A program made the position numbers and the translations under genes. Below are positions 1 to 9,277 of a stretch of 64,000 nt of DNA, piece by piece. The notes beneath the pieces are model-generated. The model saw only the letters and a program-made list of their open reading frames with translations. It did no database searches and had not been told where the DNA came from. The stretch comes from Paraburkholderia haematera. Its GTDB lineage: Bacteria > Pseudomonadota > Gammaproteobacteria > Burkholderiales > Burkholderiaceae. Positions within the stretch are counted from its first letter, which is position 1. Each line of letters begins with the position of its first letter. The stretch covers positions 1-64,000 of the forward strand of contig NZ_CAJNBK010000017.1 in the NCBI RefSeq assembly GCF_905220975.1. Reading direction: 5' to 3'.

Positions 1-121
1 TGGTCGTTCGTCTTGCTGTCATCGTGCAGATCCTCTGCTGTGTTTGTGCGGGTGTCCGCTTTAACACAGCCTGCGAGTATTAGAGAATCGTTACCGACTT
101 GCGCATAAGGCATGGCTTGCG

Positions 122-1120
122 TTGCACGAATCCCCGGCCACGCAGCGCGCCTACCGTAAGGAAGCCGAACGGCTGATCCTCTGGGCCATTGTTGCCCGCG
201 GCAAGGCCCTGTCGTCGCTGACCACGCGGGATGCAACTGACTACAGGGCATTTCTGCGCAGACCCACCCCGCGCGAGCGCTGGGTTGGACCGCCGCGGCC
301 GCGCACATCAACAGACTGGAGACCGTTTGTCGACAACCTCTCGGCGCGTTCGATTGCGCACGCGCTTGCCGTGCTCAGCGCCATGTTCCGCTGGCTGGTG
401 GAGCAGCGCTATGTTGTGGCCAACCCCTTTGCCGGCATCAAGGTGCGCGGCAGCAAGCGCGCCATCGCCGTGGAAACCGCGCACGCCTTCACCGAAGGAG
501 AATGGCTGCTCACACGCACCATCGCCAACGGGCTTGAGTGGTCGTACGGCTGGCAGGCAGCCGCAGCGCAGCGACTTCGTTTCATGCTGGATTTCGGTTA
601 CGCGACGGGACTGCGGATCAGCGAGTTGGCCAATGCGACTCTGCGAAACGTCGAGGTCGACGCCGCAGGTGATCACTGGCTTCACGTCACCGGCAAAGGC
701 GGCAAGCCAGCCAGGGTGACCTTGACACCGCTCGCTCGCGCGGCGCTGGACCGGTATCTGCAGGAGCGGGGCCTGGCGGTAAGCCGGGCGCGCTGGAACC
801 CAGTCACGCCGCTGATCGGTAGCCTGGACGACGGCGATGCCGGCATCAAGCCTCTGCGGTTGTGGGAAGTCATGCGCAGGTTTTTCCGGCAAGCGGCGCA
901 GATTATTGAAAACGACCATCCGCCGCTCGCCGAGAAACTCCGTCAGGCTACGCCGCACTGGATGCGGCACACGCATGCCACTCACGCTATCGCCAAGGGC
1001 GTCGAACTCAGCGCCGTCCGCGACAACCTTCGTCACGCATCGATCTCGACCACGTCGATTTACTTGCATGCTGACGATGTAAAGCGGGCGAGGCAGTTTG
1101 CGCAGGCCTTTACTGACTGA
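122..1120 (+). CDS. tyrosine recombinase (phage-type integrase), probably 5'-truncated
   Basis: DNA strand-exchange enzyme of the tyrosine recombinase family. An N-terminal SAM-like core-binding region covers about residues 1-110 and the catalytic domain about 120-332. The catalytic set is visible: Arg165 (in GLRISEL), Lys192, His279-x-x-Arg282 (HWMR), His305 and the nucleophile Tyr314 (SIYLHADD). The first start codon available is TTG at 122. The same frame is open back to 65 and still reads like the family (WLALHESPATQRAYRKEAE) until a TAA at 62-64, so the N-terminal arm expected in relatives looks lost or shifted out of frame. No neighbour clearly depends on it. It may mark the edge of an integrated element. 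The family call is secure; activity is doubtful. Confidence 0.85.
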   Translation: MHESPATQRAYRKEAERLILWAIVARGKALSSLTTRDATDYRAFLRRPTPRERWVGPPRPRTSTDWRPFVDNLSARSIAHALAVLSAMFRWLVEQRYVVANPFAGIKVRGSKRAIAVETAHAFTEGEWLLTRTIANGLEWSYGWQAAAAQRLRFMLDFGYATGLRISELANATLRNVEVDAAGDHWLHVTGKGGKPARVTLTPLARAALDRYLQERGLAVSRARWNPVTPLIGSLDDGDAGIKPLRLWEVMRRFFRQAAQIIENDHPPLAEKLRQATPHWMRHTHATHAIAKGVELSAVRDNLRHASISTTSIYLHADDVKRARQFAQAFTD

Positions 1121-1810
1121 TTCCGTTATTCCAAAACCAACGGAAACCTCGTCACCCTTATAACCTCAAGGCTTATGATCGCAATTCGACCGAATCTTGG
1201 TCAGGGGCCTTATTGAGCGGTCGTGCTTTTCTGCTTGGATTGCAGACGCATGACCGCGTTCGCGGCCCGATCCGTAAGTGTGGAACTTCGCTGGGCGTCA
1301 GCCGCGGTGCGTTGCTGTCAATCGCTTCTAATTTACCAGAGCACGCTCGGCGGCAGACCGCCCGGCGGCAGTAGAGACGACGGATGTGGGGTGCACGGTT
1401 GGGGCTCGCCCTTTGTAGACTCGGGTTTGGTGTTGTGTGTTGTGAGCTGATTCCAGACCGTTAGTTGCATTTACAAATCATGGGAACCGTTGCATTTCTC
1501 TACGAGAAAGACAGCCAGCGACCTTTCAACGGCATCAGTCCCTGGCATTCGCGAGTGACGTACCGATACCTTGATTGTTCGCGCCGGTTGCAGCACTCGA
1601 GGCGTAGATCCGGGATGCGACCGCGTCATCCGACAGATCTCACGAAATCACCCGGGCAAGTTCGTCGTGCAACTCTTTTCCGGGCGGCACGCCATTCTGA
1701 AGGCTGCGCTGTCGCGCATCAAATCATCTTTGAGCGGCCCGACGCGCGACCTGGCGCACATGCGACAATGATGCAACGTCCTTGCGGGACGATACTGTGA
1801 TGGTGCATTG
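1121..1810. other. 690-bp stretch without a convincing gene
   Basis: Short open frames occur here (for example 1465-1800 and 1571-1771, plus strand) but none has a good ribosome-binding site or recognisable motif. The frame at 1571-1771 has reasonable codon use and ends shortly before the next gene, so it may be a relic of an upstream gene. I see no tRNA, repeat or IS end. Confidence 0.4.
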
Positions 1811-2395
1811 ATGACCGAGCAAACCTGCGTCCGTTGCGGCGCGAGAACGCCACCGTACGATGCCGTGAATGCCGCGTCATCAGACGGCACCTACCGCCTG
1901 CTCTGTAGCCGGTGTTTCAACGAGGACATGGCGCAGTGGGCTGACATTGTCGGCTTCGAACATCCGCAGTTCACGCCGGTTCGTCTGCTCGACATGGATG
2001 GCGGCTCGCACGAATTCCACTTCCGCAGCCTTCTGCTCGGGGACCAGCTCTCGCTTGAAGCGTTCGAACTTGCCGGCAACGACGAATCAGAAGGATACCG
2101 GTTCCAGATTCTCGACGAGCCGCGATCAGATCCCTTCGTGCTGCTCGGAAAGCTTGTGCAGAAGATGATGCGCGCATTGGCAACGAAACACCTACGCGAG
2201 GACGCTGATGGCCTGCAGGTCGCTGACACAATGGTCAGAGGCCGTATCGAGTGGAATGGGGTCGAAGACGTCCGCCAACCGTGTGTCGTCATAGATGGCC
2301 GGCGTGTGGAATGGAACGATTTCGGTGCGATCCTGATGGCCTTCGAAGGATGGCAATTCAGACTCGAACTACTCGATCCGAGTGACGAGGCATGA
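1811..2395 (+). CDS. hypothetical zinc-ribbon protein
   Basis: A 194-residue protein of unknown role. The N-terminus carries two CxxC pairs (C6-V-R-C9 and C32-S-R-C35), which should bind one zinc ion. The rest looks like a soluble alpha/beta domain rich in acidic residues, with no membrane segment. I chose the ATG at 1811 over a TTG one codon upstream. It resembles conserved hypothetical proteins found near integrases and IS elements in Burkholderiaceae; the match is from memory and gives no function. It stands alone, with decayed sequence on both sides, so accessory cargo is the safest description. Confidence 0.7.
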   Translation: MTEQTCVRCGARTPPYDAVNAASSDGTYRLLCSRCFNEDMAQWADIVGFEHPQFTPVRLLDMDGGSHEFHFRSLLLGDQLSLEAFELAGNDESEGYRFQILDEPRSDPFVLLGKLVQKMMRALATKHLREDADGLQVADTMVRGRIEWNGVEDVRQPCVVIDGRRVEWNDFGAILMAFEGWQFRLELLDPSDEA

Positions 2396-2832
2396 TTCCG
2401 GAGATATCGTCCAGCCCTACTCTGCAGGAGCACCGCAGCGAGGATGTCCGTCGTTCACCGTGCCGACGATTCGCCGCTAGCAGGCTGCCCCTGACTGGTC
2501 GTTCAATGACGCAACGGGGGAGCAGACGGTTGCCCGGTGACAGTCATCCCCATGCTGGTGCCGAACAGCGAGGATGCTCGTCGTACTCGCCTCCTCAACC
2601 TCGAACAGAACAGGTGAAGGGAATTGCCCAAGGACGTTGGCAGATTTTCACAACGCGTCCGGCGCGCTCCGCGGAACAGCATATACCCTGTCGAGGCTTT
2701 TTTGAAATGTCGGGGTCTGGGCTAATTAGAGATGTCTGATCTCAGGGGTTGGTGTGGAGTCTGTCTTTCACGGGTTTCAACTCATGCGGTGTTGAAGGAC
2801 TGCTTATGAATGGGCAGGGCGTGTCAGTCCGT
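2396..2832. other. 437-bp stretch without a convincing gene
   Basis: A plus-strand frame at 2392-2739 overlaps the previous stop but has poor codon use and no motif. The segment just before 2833 probably contains the outer end of the ISNCY-like transposase relic that follows, but I could not identify its matching inverted repeat. Confidence 0.35.
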
Positions 2833-3490
2833 TCAGTGTGCCCTTGCAGACCGACGGCCTGGTTTTGATGCTGCCTTTGGCTGTTTTGTGTGTTGCGTGG
2901 CGAGCTGCAGGATCGTTTCATTCAGATCGGTCTGCGTGAATGCGCGCGGCTTCTTCGTGCCGGGCGAGGCTGCCGGTTTGCGTACCGCCGCACCGCGATT
3001 CGTGCGTGACGGCGAGCCCGATACACGACGGTTATCGCGTTGGGCCTGCATCGCCTGCGCGACCTGCAGCGTATAACCGAGCCGCTTGTGCTCAACGACC
3101 GCCCCCTGGTCGATCTCCGCGAGCTTGTCGTACGGCACACAGGGCAGCGCCACGCCACCGGCACGCAGTTCGATGCGACCGTCCGGGTACTCCCAGACGT
3201 CGATGTAGTGGCCGATCAGCCGGCGCGTAGCCGGTGTGTCCTCCAGCAGCCAGATCATGAGGTCATTCAGCACCGTCAGCGATTCCGACACCTTGCGCAT
3301 CACCCGCCAGGTCAGGATCGCGTCGAGATCCTCATCGTCACGCAGCGGCCGGTGCGCGTCGAACGTGCTCCGCGGCGGCTTCGCGAAGTGCGCGTTGTAG
3401 GCGGCCATGAAGGCGGGCGCCCAGGCATTTGCCGCTTCCATGGTCTGGATGCCGCGCAGCCGCAGCGCGCAGCAGCTCTTTTTCGCCGTT
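2833..3490 (-). pseudogene. ISNCY-family transposase, C-terminal fragment
   Basis: The minus-strand frame 3441-2833 encodes about 202 residues like the C-terminal third of ISNCY-type transposases: a conserved AYNAHFAKPPR...DAHRPLR stretch, then a beta-rich region and a basic tail. Reading upstream, the family sequence (LRLRGIQTMEAANAW) runs on in frame to about 3470 and then merges into another frame (NGEKEL), so the reading frame breaks there. The catalytic DDE core and N-terminal helix-turn-helix are absent. The first Met at 3441 is therefore internal, not a true start. This is a dead IS remnant. Confidence 0.7.
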
Positions 3491-3751
3491 CAGCGTGATC
3501 ATGTCGAATGCGTCGGTTTGGCTTCTAGGGGCTCGCGCCGGGAGCGTCTCTCGCGCGCAGCGCAGCACTATAATTGTCCGGTGAACACAGCGGTGACGGC
3601 GTGCGCTTGCAAGGGAGCCGGTCAAGGCTTCTGAGGGAGTTACCTTGGGGCGGCGCTAATGGCGGCGGTAGTGGCATGACAACCGATTTTCCCCGTCTCG
3701 ATCGGTCCCCTAATCCGTCTCGTTCATGGAAGAAACTGTACGTGACGAACG

Positions 3752-3783
3752 AAAAAAAGCCCCACATCACGTGCGGGGCTTTT
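3752..3783. terminator. Rho-independent terminator-like hairpin
   Basis: An A-run is followed by an AGCCCC arm, an 11-13 nt loop and a GGGGCT arm ending in TTTT. The structure would work in both directions because A- and T-runs flank the stem. It lies about 120 bp upstream of the HEPN-motif gene and would insulate it from transcription coming from the left. Confidence 0.6.
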
Positions 3784-3903
3784 AAGAACTGGGGGCTTGA
3801 GCCGTTCGGATTAAGCAATCTGAGATTGCAGCCTCCGATTGGGTCGCGCCCCACTAGACTGTAGACCAGCATTTCTGCTGACCGAATTACAATATTAATA
3901 CGC

Positions 3904-5469
3904 ATGCTCAACCTTGTCAATCCCGCCCAGCGGATCGCTTTTGCACGATTGCACGAGTTCTTCTCGGAACAAAAACACTGGTACCGGTCGCTTTGGGGTA
4001 TCGGCACAGTGCTGGCCATGGACGAACTGTTTGAAGCGTGCACGGTCATGAAGCAAGGCCATCTCAGCGAAGGATCTGTCAAACGAATCGCCTCGTCATT
4101 GCAAAAACGCTGCGCGTTACACCCCGGCTTCACGACTGCCGAGAAGCAGTTACTCAACGAACAGGTACGGCAGGTTCCTCGCGCGGATGGTGTTGCGCAC
4201 TTCACCATTCGTGAACTGGGCCAGCGTATCTCCTCAGATTATCTATCGCGCTGGGCAACTGCAGTCGCCGGAAACAATTTCCGCGCTGAGCACTTTGCCC
4301 GTCACGTCGGCGCGCATCTACTGGATGCGGGATTCTCCTCCCAATTTTTCCACGACTGGATCGCAAACCGGCGCGATGCTCCCGAGTCGATCACCCTGGC
4401 GGAACTCTGCGAGGAGTTGCAAGACGTGATCCGGTCAAGCCCGCCGCGACCCTTCGAAGTGTTGATCGCGGTCAAAAGTATGCCGCGGCTGAACGACGTT
4501 ACGCACACACCATGGTTGAAGGCCGCCGCCGTAACGGAATGGCTGAGACAGAATGGCTTCGAGACGAGAGGCGTGCGAGCGGCGGCGGCGTTGATCGTGA
4601 CGGTCACGGCAAGAGATGAGGTCGGTGCCGCACATACAGCACGTAATGAATCAGATCGCTACTCGGCTCGAGCGCTGCTGGCGACGGGCAAGCCGCTCGA
4701 TCTCCTTCCCAGTCTCTGGGTGCGAGGCGGCTCAAAGGAGTTCCCGATGAGAGCCAATTCGCGCGGCGTCGCGGTGAGCGAACTGTTCCGCGGCGATCGG
4801 ATTTTCGCGAGCGATGTCGGTCAAGACGTCGATGCTGCGCTTGAGTTACTCGCACATCTTGAAGACAGTTCCCCACCCGCCGCGATCGCCGGTGGGTGGG
4901 GAGCGATCGAGGGCTTGCTCGCTGATCCCAGCGACAGGGCTTCGGCAGCCGACAATCTGGCGACCCTCGTGACCTGCTCATTTCCCCGCGCAGAACTCAC
5001 CGCACTTTCGCGGCGGGCGGAGAGAATCTTCCCCAACGAATGCGCCGAGCTGACTGGTATCGAAACCAACCGCGAACGTTCCCGCTTGCTGGCGCAGATG
5101 ATCCTTGAGAATCGCATGCCTGTGATGCCTTCTGTGGCCGATCAGGCCGCCGTTGCTCGGATGAAAAAGTTGCTCTCGAATCCAAATTCAGAACTGCAGA
5201 CCATCAAAGATCTTATTGCTGAGTCGTTTCATCGCCTTTATCGGCAACGCAATCTCATCCTTCATGGCGGCCGGATGGATAGTGTTGCGCTTCATGCCAG
5301 CCTGCGCACGGTAGCCAAGCTTGCCGGAGCTGGCATGGACCGGATCACTCACGGTCATTATGAACAAAAGCTCAGACCGCTTGAACTGGTCGCAAAGGCA
5401 AATATGGCACTCGCGGTAATTGACAAGGCCTCGCCTCTCGACTGCGTCGACTTGCTGGAAGCGACGTGA
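3904..5469 (+). CDS. large uncharacterised protein with C-terminal HEPN-type RNxxxH motif
   Basis: A 521-residue soluble protein without signal peptide or membrane segment. I do not recognise the N-terminal 400 residues. Near the C-terminus the sequence RQRNLILHGG places Arg449-Asn450 four residues before His454, the R-N-x3-H signature of HEPN ribonuclease domains, followed by helices as that fold requires. HEPN proteins often act as toxins, anti-phage effectors or tRNA/mRNA nucleases. The gene sits between IS relics and 93 bp upstream of a decayed small gene that could have been its partner. A non-nuclease HEPN role cannot be excluded. The coding call is strong; the functional reading is inference from one motif. 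Confidence 0.75.
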   Translation: MLNLVNPAQRIAFARLHEFFSEQKHWYRSLWGIGTVLAMDELFEACTVMKQGHLSEGSVKRIASSLQKRCALHPGFTTAEKQLLNEQVRQVPRADGVAHFTIRELGQRISSDYLSRWATAVAGNNFRAEHFARHVGAHLLDAGFSSQFFHDWIANRRDAPESITLAELCEELQDVIRSSPPRPFEVLIAVKSMPRLNDVTHTPWLKAAAVTEWLRQNGFETRGVRAAAALIVTVTARDEVGAAHTARNESDRYSARALLATGKPLDLLPSLWVRGGSKEFPMRANSRGVAVSELFRGDRIFASDVGQDVDAALELLAHLEDSSPPAAIAGGWGAIEGLLADPSDRASAADNLATLVTCSFPRAELTALSRRAERIFPNECAELTGIETNRERSRLLAQMILENRMPVMPSVADQAAVARMKKLLSNPNSELQTIKDLIAESFHRLYRQRNLILHGGRMDSVALHASLRTVAKLAGAGMDRITHGHYEQKLRPLELVAKANMALAVIDKASPLDCVDLLEAT

Positions 5470-5562
5470 ACGCCTCGCTGCACAGCGCCATCGGGAATAC
5501 AAATCGCATTACGACGAAACGACAACATCAGGTCGAAGCGGGCCTGTCTCAACAACCGCTCG

Positions 5563-5913
5563 ATGTCAAAAGGTCTTCTGGCCCAACAACGTGGAAGTCG
5601 CCACACATTTTTTTTCAAAGGACGCCAATCATAGAAGTGTGGTGCGCCTCAATACCCACGACAGTCATGTCGAGATCGCCTACTCAATCGAACGTCACGA
5701 CCATACCATTGTCATTGATGCCGTCGTGAATGGCACGCTGTCCAAGGTGCCCTTCTCCACCACCCCTATGGCAATGCCTATTGCGGAGGGCTCGAGGACG
5801 CAACGGCAGGAGCCAAACGTGCGGGCGAATGGCTCGCTATGGATTTGCTGGGATGGGAGTACGCTATTTGGCGCTGGAGGTCGTATGAGTTTCGGTTCTT
5901 ACGTCGAGGATAG
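5563..5913 (+). pseudogene. decayed small gene, about 117 codons in three frames
   Basis: The reading starts at ATG 5563 (MSKGLLAQQRG), runs into a T8 tract at 5608-5615, continues one frame over (SKDANHRSVVRLNTHDS...LSKVPF) and shifts again near 5760 to finish as PYGNAYCGGLEDAT...SYEFRFLRRG before the TAG at 5911-5913. Each segment has protein-like composition and together they read as one small protein. I do not recognise the family. The T8 run is a natural slippage site, so the first shift could be programmed, but the second shift argues for decay. It follows the HEPN-motif gene closely on the same strand. Confidence 0.5.
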
Positions 5914-6005
5914 CCTGCTACTGCACGTCCGCCTAGATCCACGTTGGCGGCGATCCGTCAAACAAAAGCAGTGGATTGTCGCGAAAAGAAGGGAATCACG
6001 CGATC

Positions 6006-7052
6006 CTAGGCCCGACGCCAGGCGGCTACTACCGTCGGGAATCGCTTACCCCATTCGCCCTGTTCGAACGCGTCCAGTTCGGCTTGTGCGGCTTCAGCCC
6101 CTGCGGCTGTGTAGATCGGTTTGATGGCAGCCGCCAGCCCCCTTCGATCCTTCCAGCTCGCGTAGTCCAGCGAGTTGCGGATCAGGTGCACGATGCACGT
6201 CTGCAGGGTGGTGGCTGGAAACACCGCACCCAGCGCTTCAGGCATGCCCTTCAGTCCGTCGGTGACCGCGATCAGGATGTCCTGCACGCCACGCACCTTC
6301 AGGTCGCTGAACACCTTCATCCAGAACTTCGCGCCTTCCGTATTCTCGATCCACAGTCCCAAGATGTCCCGTGTGCCGTCAGGCAGGATGCCCAGCGCCA
6401 GATAGATCGCCTTGTTGCGCACCAGTCCTTCCTCGCGGATCTTCACGCGCAGTGCGTCGAAGAACACCACCGGGTACATCGGCTCGAGCGGGCGTGCCTG
6501 CCAGGCACCCACCTCGTCCATCACCGCATCGGTCACCGTGCTGATGAATTCCGGTGACACTTGCGTACCGTACTGCTCGGCCAGAAACCCCTGGATCTCG
6601 CACACCGTCATGCCGCGCGCGTACATCGCGATGATCTTGTCGTCAAAGCCCGTAAAACGCCGCTCGTGCTTCGGAATCAGGATCGGGGAAAAGCTGCCGT
6701 CGCGGTCGCGCGGTATCTCCAGGCGTAGCGGACCGTCGTCGGTCAGCACCGTCTTGCCGCTCTTGCCGTTGCGCTGGTTGGTCGCATCTTCGGGCCGCAC
6801 GGCGCCGGCCGGATAGCCCAGATGGTGTCCAAGTTCAGCACCCAGTGCGCGCTCGATCAGTGCCTTCTTGAACGCGGCTGAAGCGGCGTGCACCGCCTCG
6901 GCCGTCATCGGCCCCTTCACGAACTGGTCAATCAATTCCTTCGGAATCGACGGCAACGCCGTCTGGGCTTCGGTGGCCGTCTTCGGTTTGCGTGGCATAC
7001 ATGCTCCTTGAGCTACATGTTATGCCTTACACACAAAATTTATGACAGGCCC
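6006..7052 (-). mobile_element. IS256-family element, 3'-truncated (transposase 6006-6998)
   Basis: The transposase starts at ATG 6998 and runs for 330 residues, against about 400 for the family. The N-terminal domain and two catalytic acids are present (Asp in VVFFDALRVKI; Asp in AVTDGLKGMPEAL). The frame ends at a TAG directly after FPTVVAAWRRA, before the conserved helix that carries the third catalytic Glu, so it cannot be active alone. The outer end near 7052 shows the expected terminal repeat (GGCCTGTCATAAATTTTGTG reading on the minus strand). The opposite end is missing. It is inserted in an ISKra4-like gene. Confidence 0.85.
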
Positions 7053-7439
7053 CAGTTCACCGGTACTTGCCTCCGTCAGGTAGTTCTTGAGCGGAGAAAC
7101 ATATCTTGCGCCGTCAGCTCCGCAATTGCAGGCCTTCCATCGTTCGTGGCAATAGTAAACTTTCCCAGCGCGGTCTTCAGCTCCGAGCAATGATTATCAT
7201 GCAGGCGACGCTGGACGCAGCAATCCACACACGATCTACGCAAGGTGAAAAAAACGTTCGATCTGCTCGACGACGAATTCCTGCTGCACACAATTGAGCA
7301 AAGACTTGCCTTCACTGAGTGACAGTCCCACGTCTCCGGGCGTCTAGTCTTCGATGGGCCTGTGCAACCGCATGACCTCAACCCGCTTTACCACACTCCC
7401 ATCGCCGTTATCGAACTCAAGAACGATCGTGCATCGCAT
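7053..7439 (-). pseudogene. ISKra4-family transposase N-terminal fragment, interrupted by the IS256-like copy
   Basis: Reading down from ATG 7439 gives MRCTIVLEFDNGDG...HRPIED, then an in-frame TAG, then TPGDVGLSLSEGKSLLN...EFVVEQIERF. One frame shift leads to RRLHDNHCSELKTALGK, and another to VYYCHERWKACNCGADG and SPLKNYLTEASTGEL, where the IS256-like end begins at about 7052. This matches the N-terminal third of ISKra4-type transposases, including the Cys pair of the zinc-binding part. It carries a nonsense mutation and two frameshifts, so it was probably dead before or soon after the insertion. Confidence 0.7.
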
Positions 7440-7800
7440 GGTGGCTCCTAGTCTCGTCGTTAGGGATACGATACCCCGCTGTGCGCTCGTCTCCCAGGCT
7501 TTTTAACGGCTTCCACCAGCAGCATGACCGGTTCACGCACTGCGTGATAGGCGAATCGATGGAAATCCTGAAGCCCCGTAACGCACCTCCTTTGAACGCT
7601 GACCTAACATTTGGCCATCCACTACGCACGTACAACGTTACCGAAGCCGCCGTATTCAGTCCTGGTAGCCCTGACAGCAGCGGCTACAACGAGATTCGTT
7701 TCTTGTTCACATCGCATTTGTGGGGAACAGTTCGGCGGACAGCGCGGACGACGCAATCCCCCCTCATTCACTGCCGGCGATTATTCGTGGCGTTAATACA

Positions 7801-7850
7801 AAGGATTAGAAAACAGACTTTTACTTATTGTTTTTGGCTTCCGATAAAGG
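7801..7850 (+). promoter_or_regulatory. AT-rich upstream element ending in CCGATAAAGG (copy A)
   Basis: An AT-rich stretch (ATTAGAAAA, TTATTGTTTTTG) ends in CCGATAAAGG at 7841-7850, 66 bp before the ATG of the MHS transporter. Closely similar elements precede the amidohydrolase (12811-12859) and the second transporter (15071-15120). The repetition suggests a shared promoter or operator, perhaps used by the LysR regulator of this island. The regulator assignment is inference. Confidence 0.5.
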
Positions 7851-7915
7851 CACCAGGCCATGCGCACAATGGCTGCGTTCATCCACCGAAACCGCCATGC
7901 CTCAAGGAGAAACCC

Positions 7916-9268
7916 ATGACGCCCTATCGCCCCGCGGACACGCCACCACCGCCAGACGGAACCCAAACCAACATGAAAAAGATCGCGGTAGCGAGTGTGA
8001 TCGGCACGACCGTCGAATGGTATGACCTGTTCGTTTTCGCCACCGCCTCGGCACTCGTCTTCAACAAGGTGTTCTTTCCCGGCTTTGTCCCGCTGGTCGG
8101 CACCTTGCTGGCGTTCGGCACGTTCGCCTCCGCCTACCTCGCGCGCATTGTCGGGGCCGCCCTGTTCGGCCATTTTGGCGACCGCCTCGGACGCAAGGCG
8201 ATGCTGCTGGTCTCGCTCATCATCATGGGCATCGCAACGTTCTCGATTGGCCTGCTGCCGAACTACACATCGATCGGCATCTGGGCACCCATTCTGCTGC
8301 TCGCCTTGCGCGTCATTCAGGGACTCGCGCTCGGTGGCGAGTGGGGCGGCGCCGTGCTGATGGCGGTGGAACACGCACCCGCCGGCAAGCGTGGACTGTA
8401 TGGCTCGTGGGTGCAGATCGGCGTGCCTGCCGGCACCCTGATCGCCAATCTGGCCTTTCTGTTCTGCAACGCCACACTCTCAAACGACGCACTGCTCTCC
8501 TGGGGTTGGCGCATTCCGTTCCTGGCGAGCGCATTGCTCGTGGGGGTCGGGCTTTATATCCGTCTGAACACATCGGAAACGCCGTCGTTCCGCGAGATCA
8601 AGGAAGCCGACGCGCAGGTCAAGTTGCCGATCGCCGAAGTCCTAACCCGATACTGGAAGCAGGTTCTGCTCGGCGGCATCGCGACGATGTCGACGGGAAC
8701 CTCATTCAACCTGATCGTCGCTTTCGGGCTCACCTATGGGACGCAGACACTGGGCTTCTCACGGAACGCGATGCTTTCTATCGCGCTGATTGCCTGCGCG
8801 CTCTGCATCGTATTGCTGCCGGCCTTCGGCAAGCTATCCGATATCGTGGGCCGCAAACCGGTGATCATCGGCGGCATCGTCACGGAAGCTTTACTCGCCT
8901 TCCCGCTTTTCTGGCTGCTGGATACGCGCGAGTTTCCGTTCGCGCTGCTCGGCTATCTGCTGATGATGACCGCCTTCGCCGCGAACTATGGACCCATCGC
9001 AACTTTCCTCGCGGAGTTGTTCGGCACCGAGGTTCGCTACTCCGGGCTGTCGGTGAGCTATATGTTGTCGGGGCTGCTCGGCAGCGCGGCCACGCCGATT
9101 GTCACCACCGCGTTGTTGTCGGCTACGGGACGCGGTTCGTCGGTGGCGTGGTACATGGTGGGGTCTGCTGCTGTTTCGGTGCTCGCGCTCGTGCTACTCG
9201 CCGAGACGCTTCGCCGCGATATCTCGTCTGCGTCGCGCGCCAATGCCGCTACGGCGAGCCTTTCGTGA
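7916..9268 (+). CDS. MHS-family MFS transporter (organic acid:H+ symporter type)
   Basis: A 450-residue inner-membrane permease of the metabolite:H+ symporter branch of the major facilitator superfamily. It has about 12 hydrophobic helices, the family-specific start (SVIGTTVEWYDLFVFATA), the loop 2-3 motif GDRLGRK and the RVIQGLALGGEWGGA stretch in helix 4. The frame is open far upstream (from 7481), but ATG 7916 has AAGGAG 8 bp before it and begins the family-like sequence. It heads a run of same-strand genes (RraA-like, aldolase, dehydrogenase). The substrate is probably a small carboxylate or an amide precursor; no residue tells which. Confidence 0.9.
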   Translation: MTPYRPADTPPPPDGTQTNMKKIAVASVIGTTVEWYDLFVFATASALVFNKVFFPGFVPLVGTLLAFGTFASAYLARIVGAALFGHFGDRLGRKAMLLVSLIIMGIATFSIGLLPNYTSIGIWAPILLLALRVIQGLALGGEWGGAVLMAVEHAPAGKRGLYGSWVQIGVPAGTLIANLAFLFCNATLSNDALLSWGWRIPFLASALLVGVGLYIRLNTSETPSFREIKEADAQVKLPIAEVLTRYWKQVLLGGIATMSTGTSFNLIVAFGLTYGTQTLGFSRNAMLSIALIACALCIVLLPAFGKLSDIVGRKPVIIGGIVTEALLAFPLFWLLDTREFPFALLGYLLMMTAFAANYGPIATFLAELFGTEVRYSGLSVSYMLSGLLGSAATPIVTTALLSATGRGSSVAWYMVGSAAVSVLALVLLAETLRRDISSASRANAATASLS

Positions 9269-9277
9269 AGGTCTGAT

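Noticed and set aside
1465..1800. 111-codon open frame before the zinc-ribbon gene
   Set aside because: No ribosome-binding site, no motif and arginine-rich out-of-frame composition.
3752..3870. tRNA-like or tmRNA-like segment after the GCCCC hairpin
   Set aside because: I could not fold a cloverleaf or find a T-loop consensus; the hairpin alone is explained as a terminator.
7481..7915. 435-bp N-terminal extension of the MHS transporter reading frame
   Set aside because: Composition is not protein-like, the promoter-type element at 7801-7850 lies inside it, and ATG 7916 has a good ribosome-binding site and the family N-terminus.
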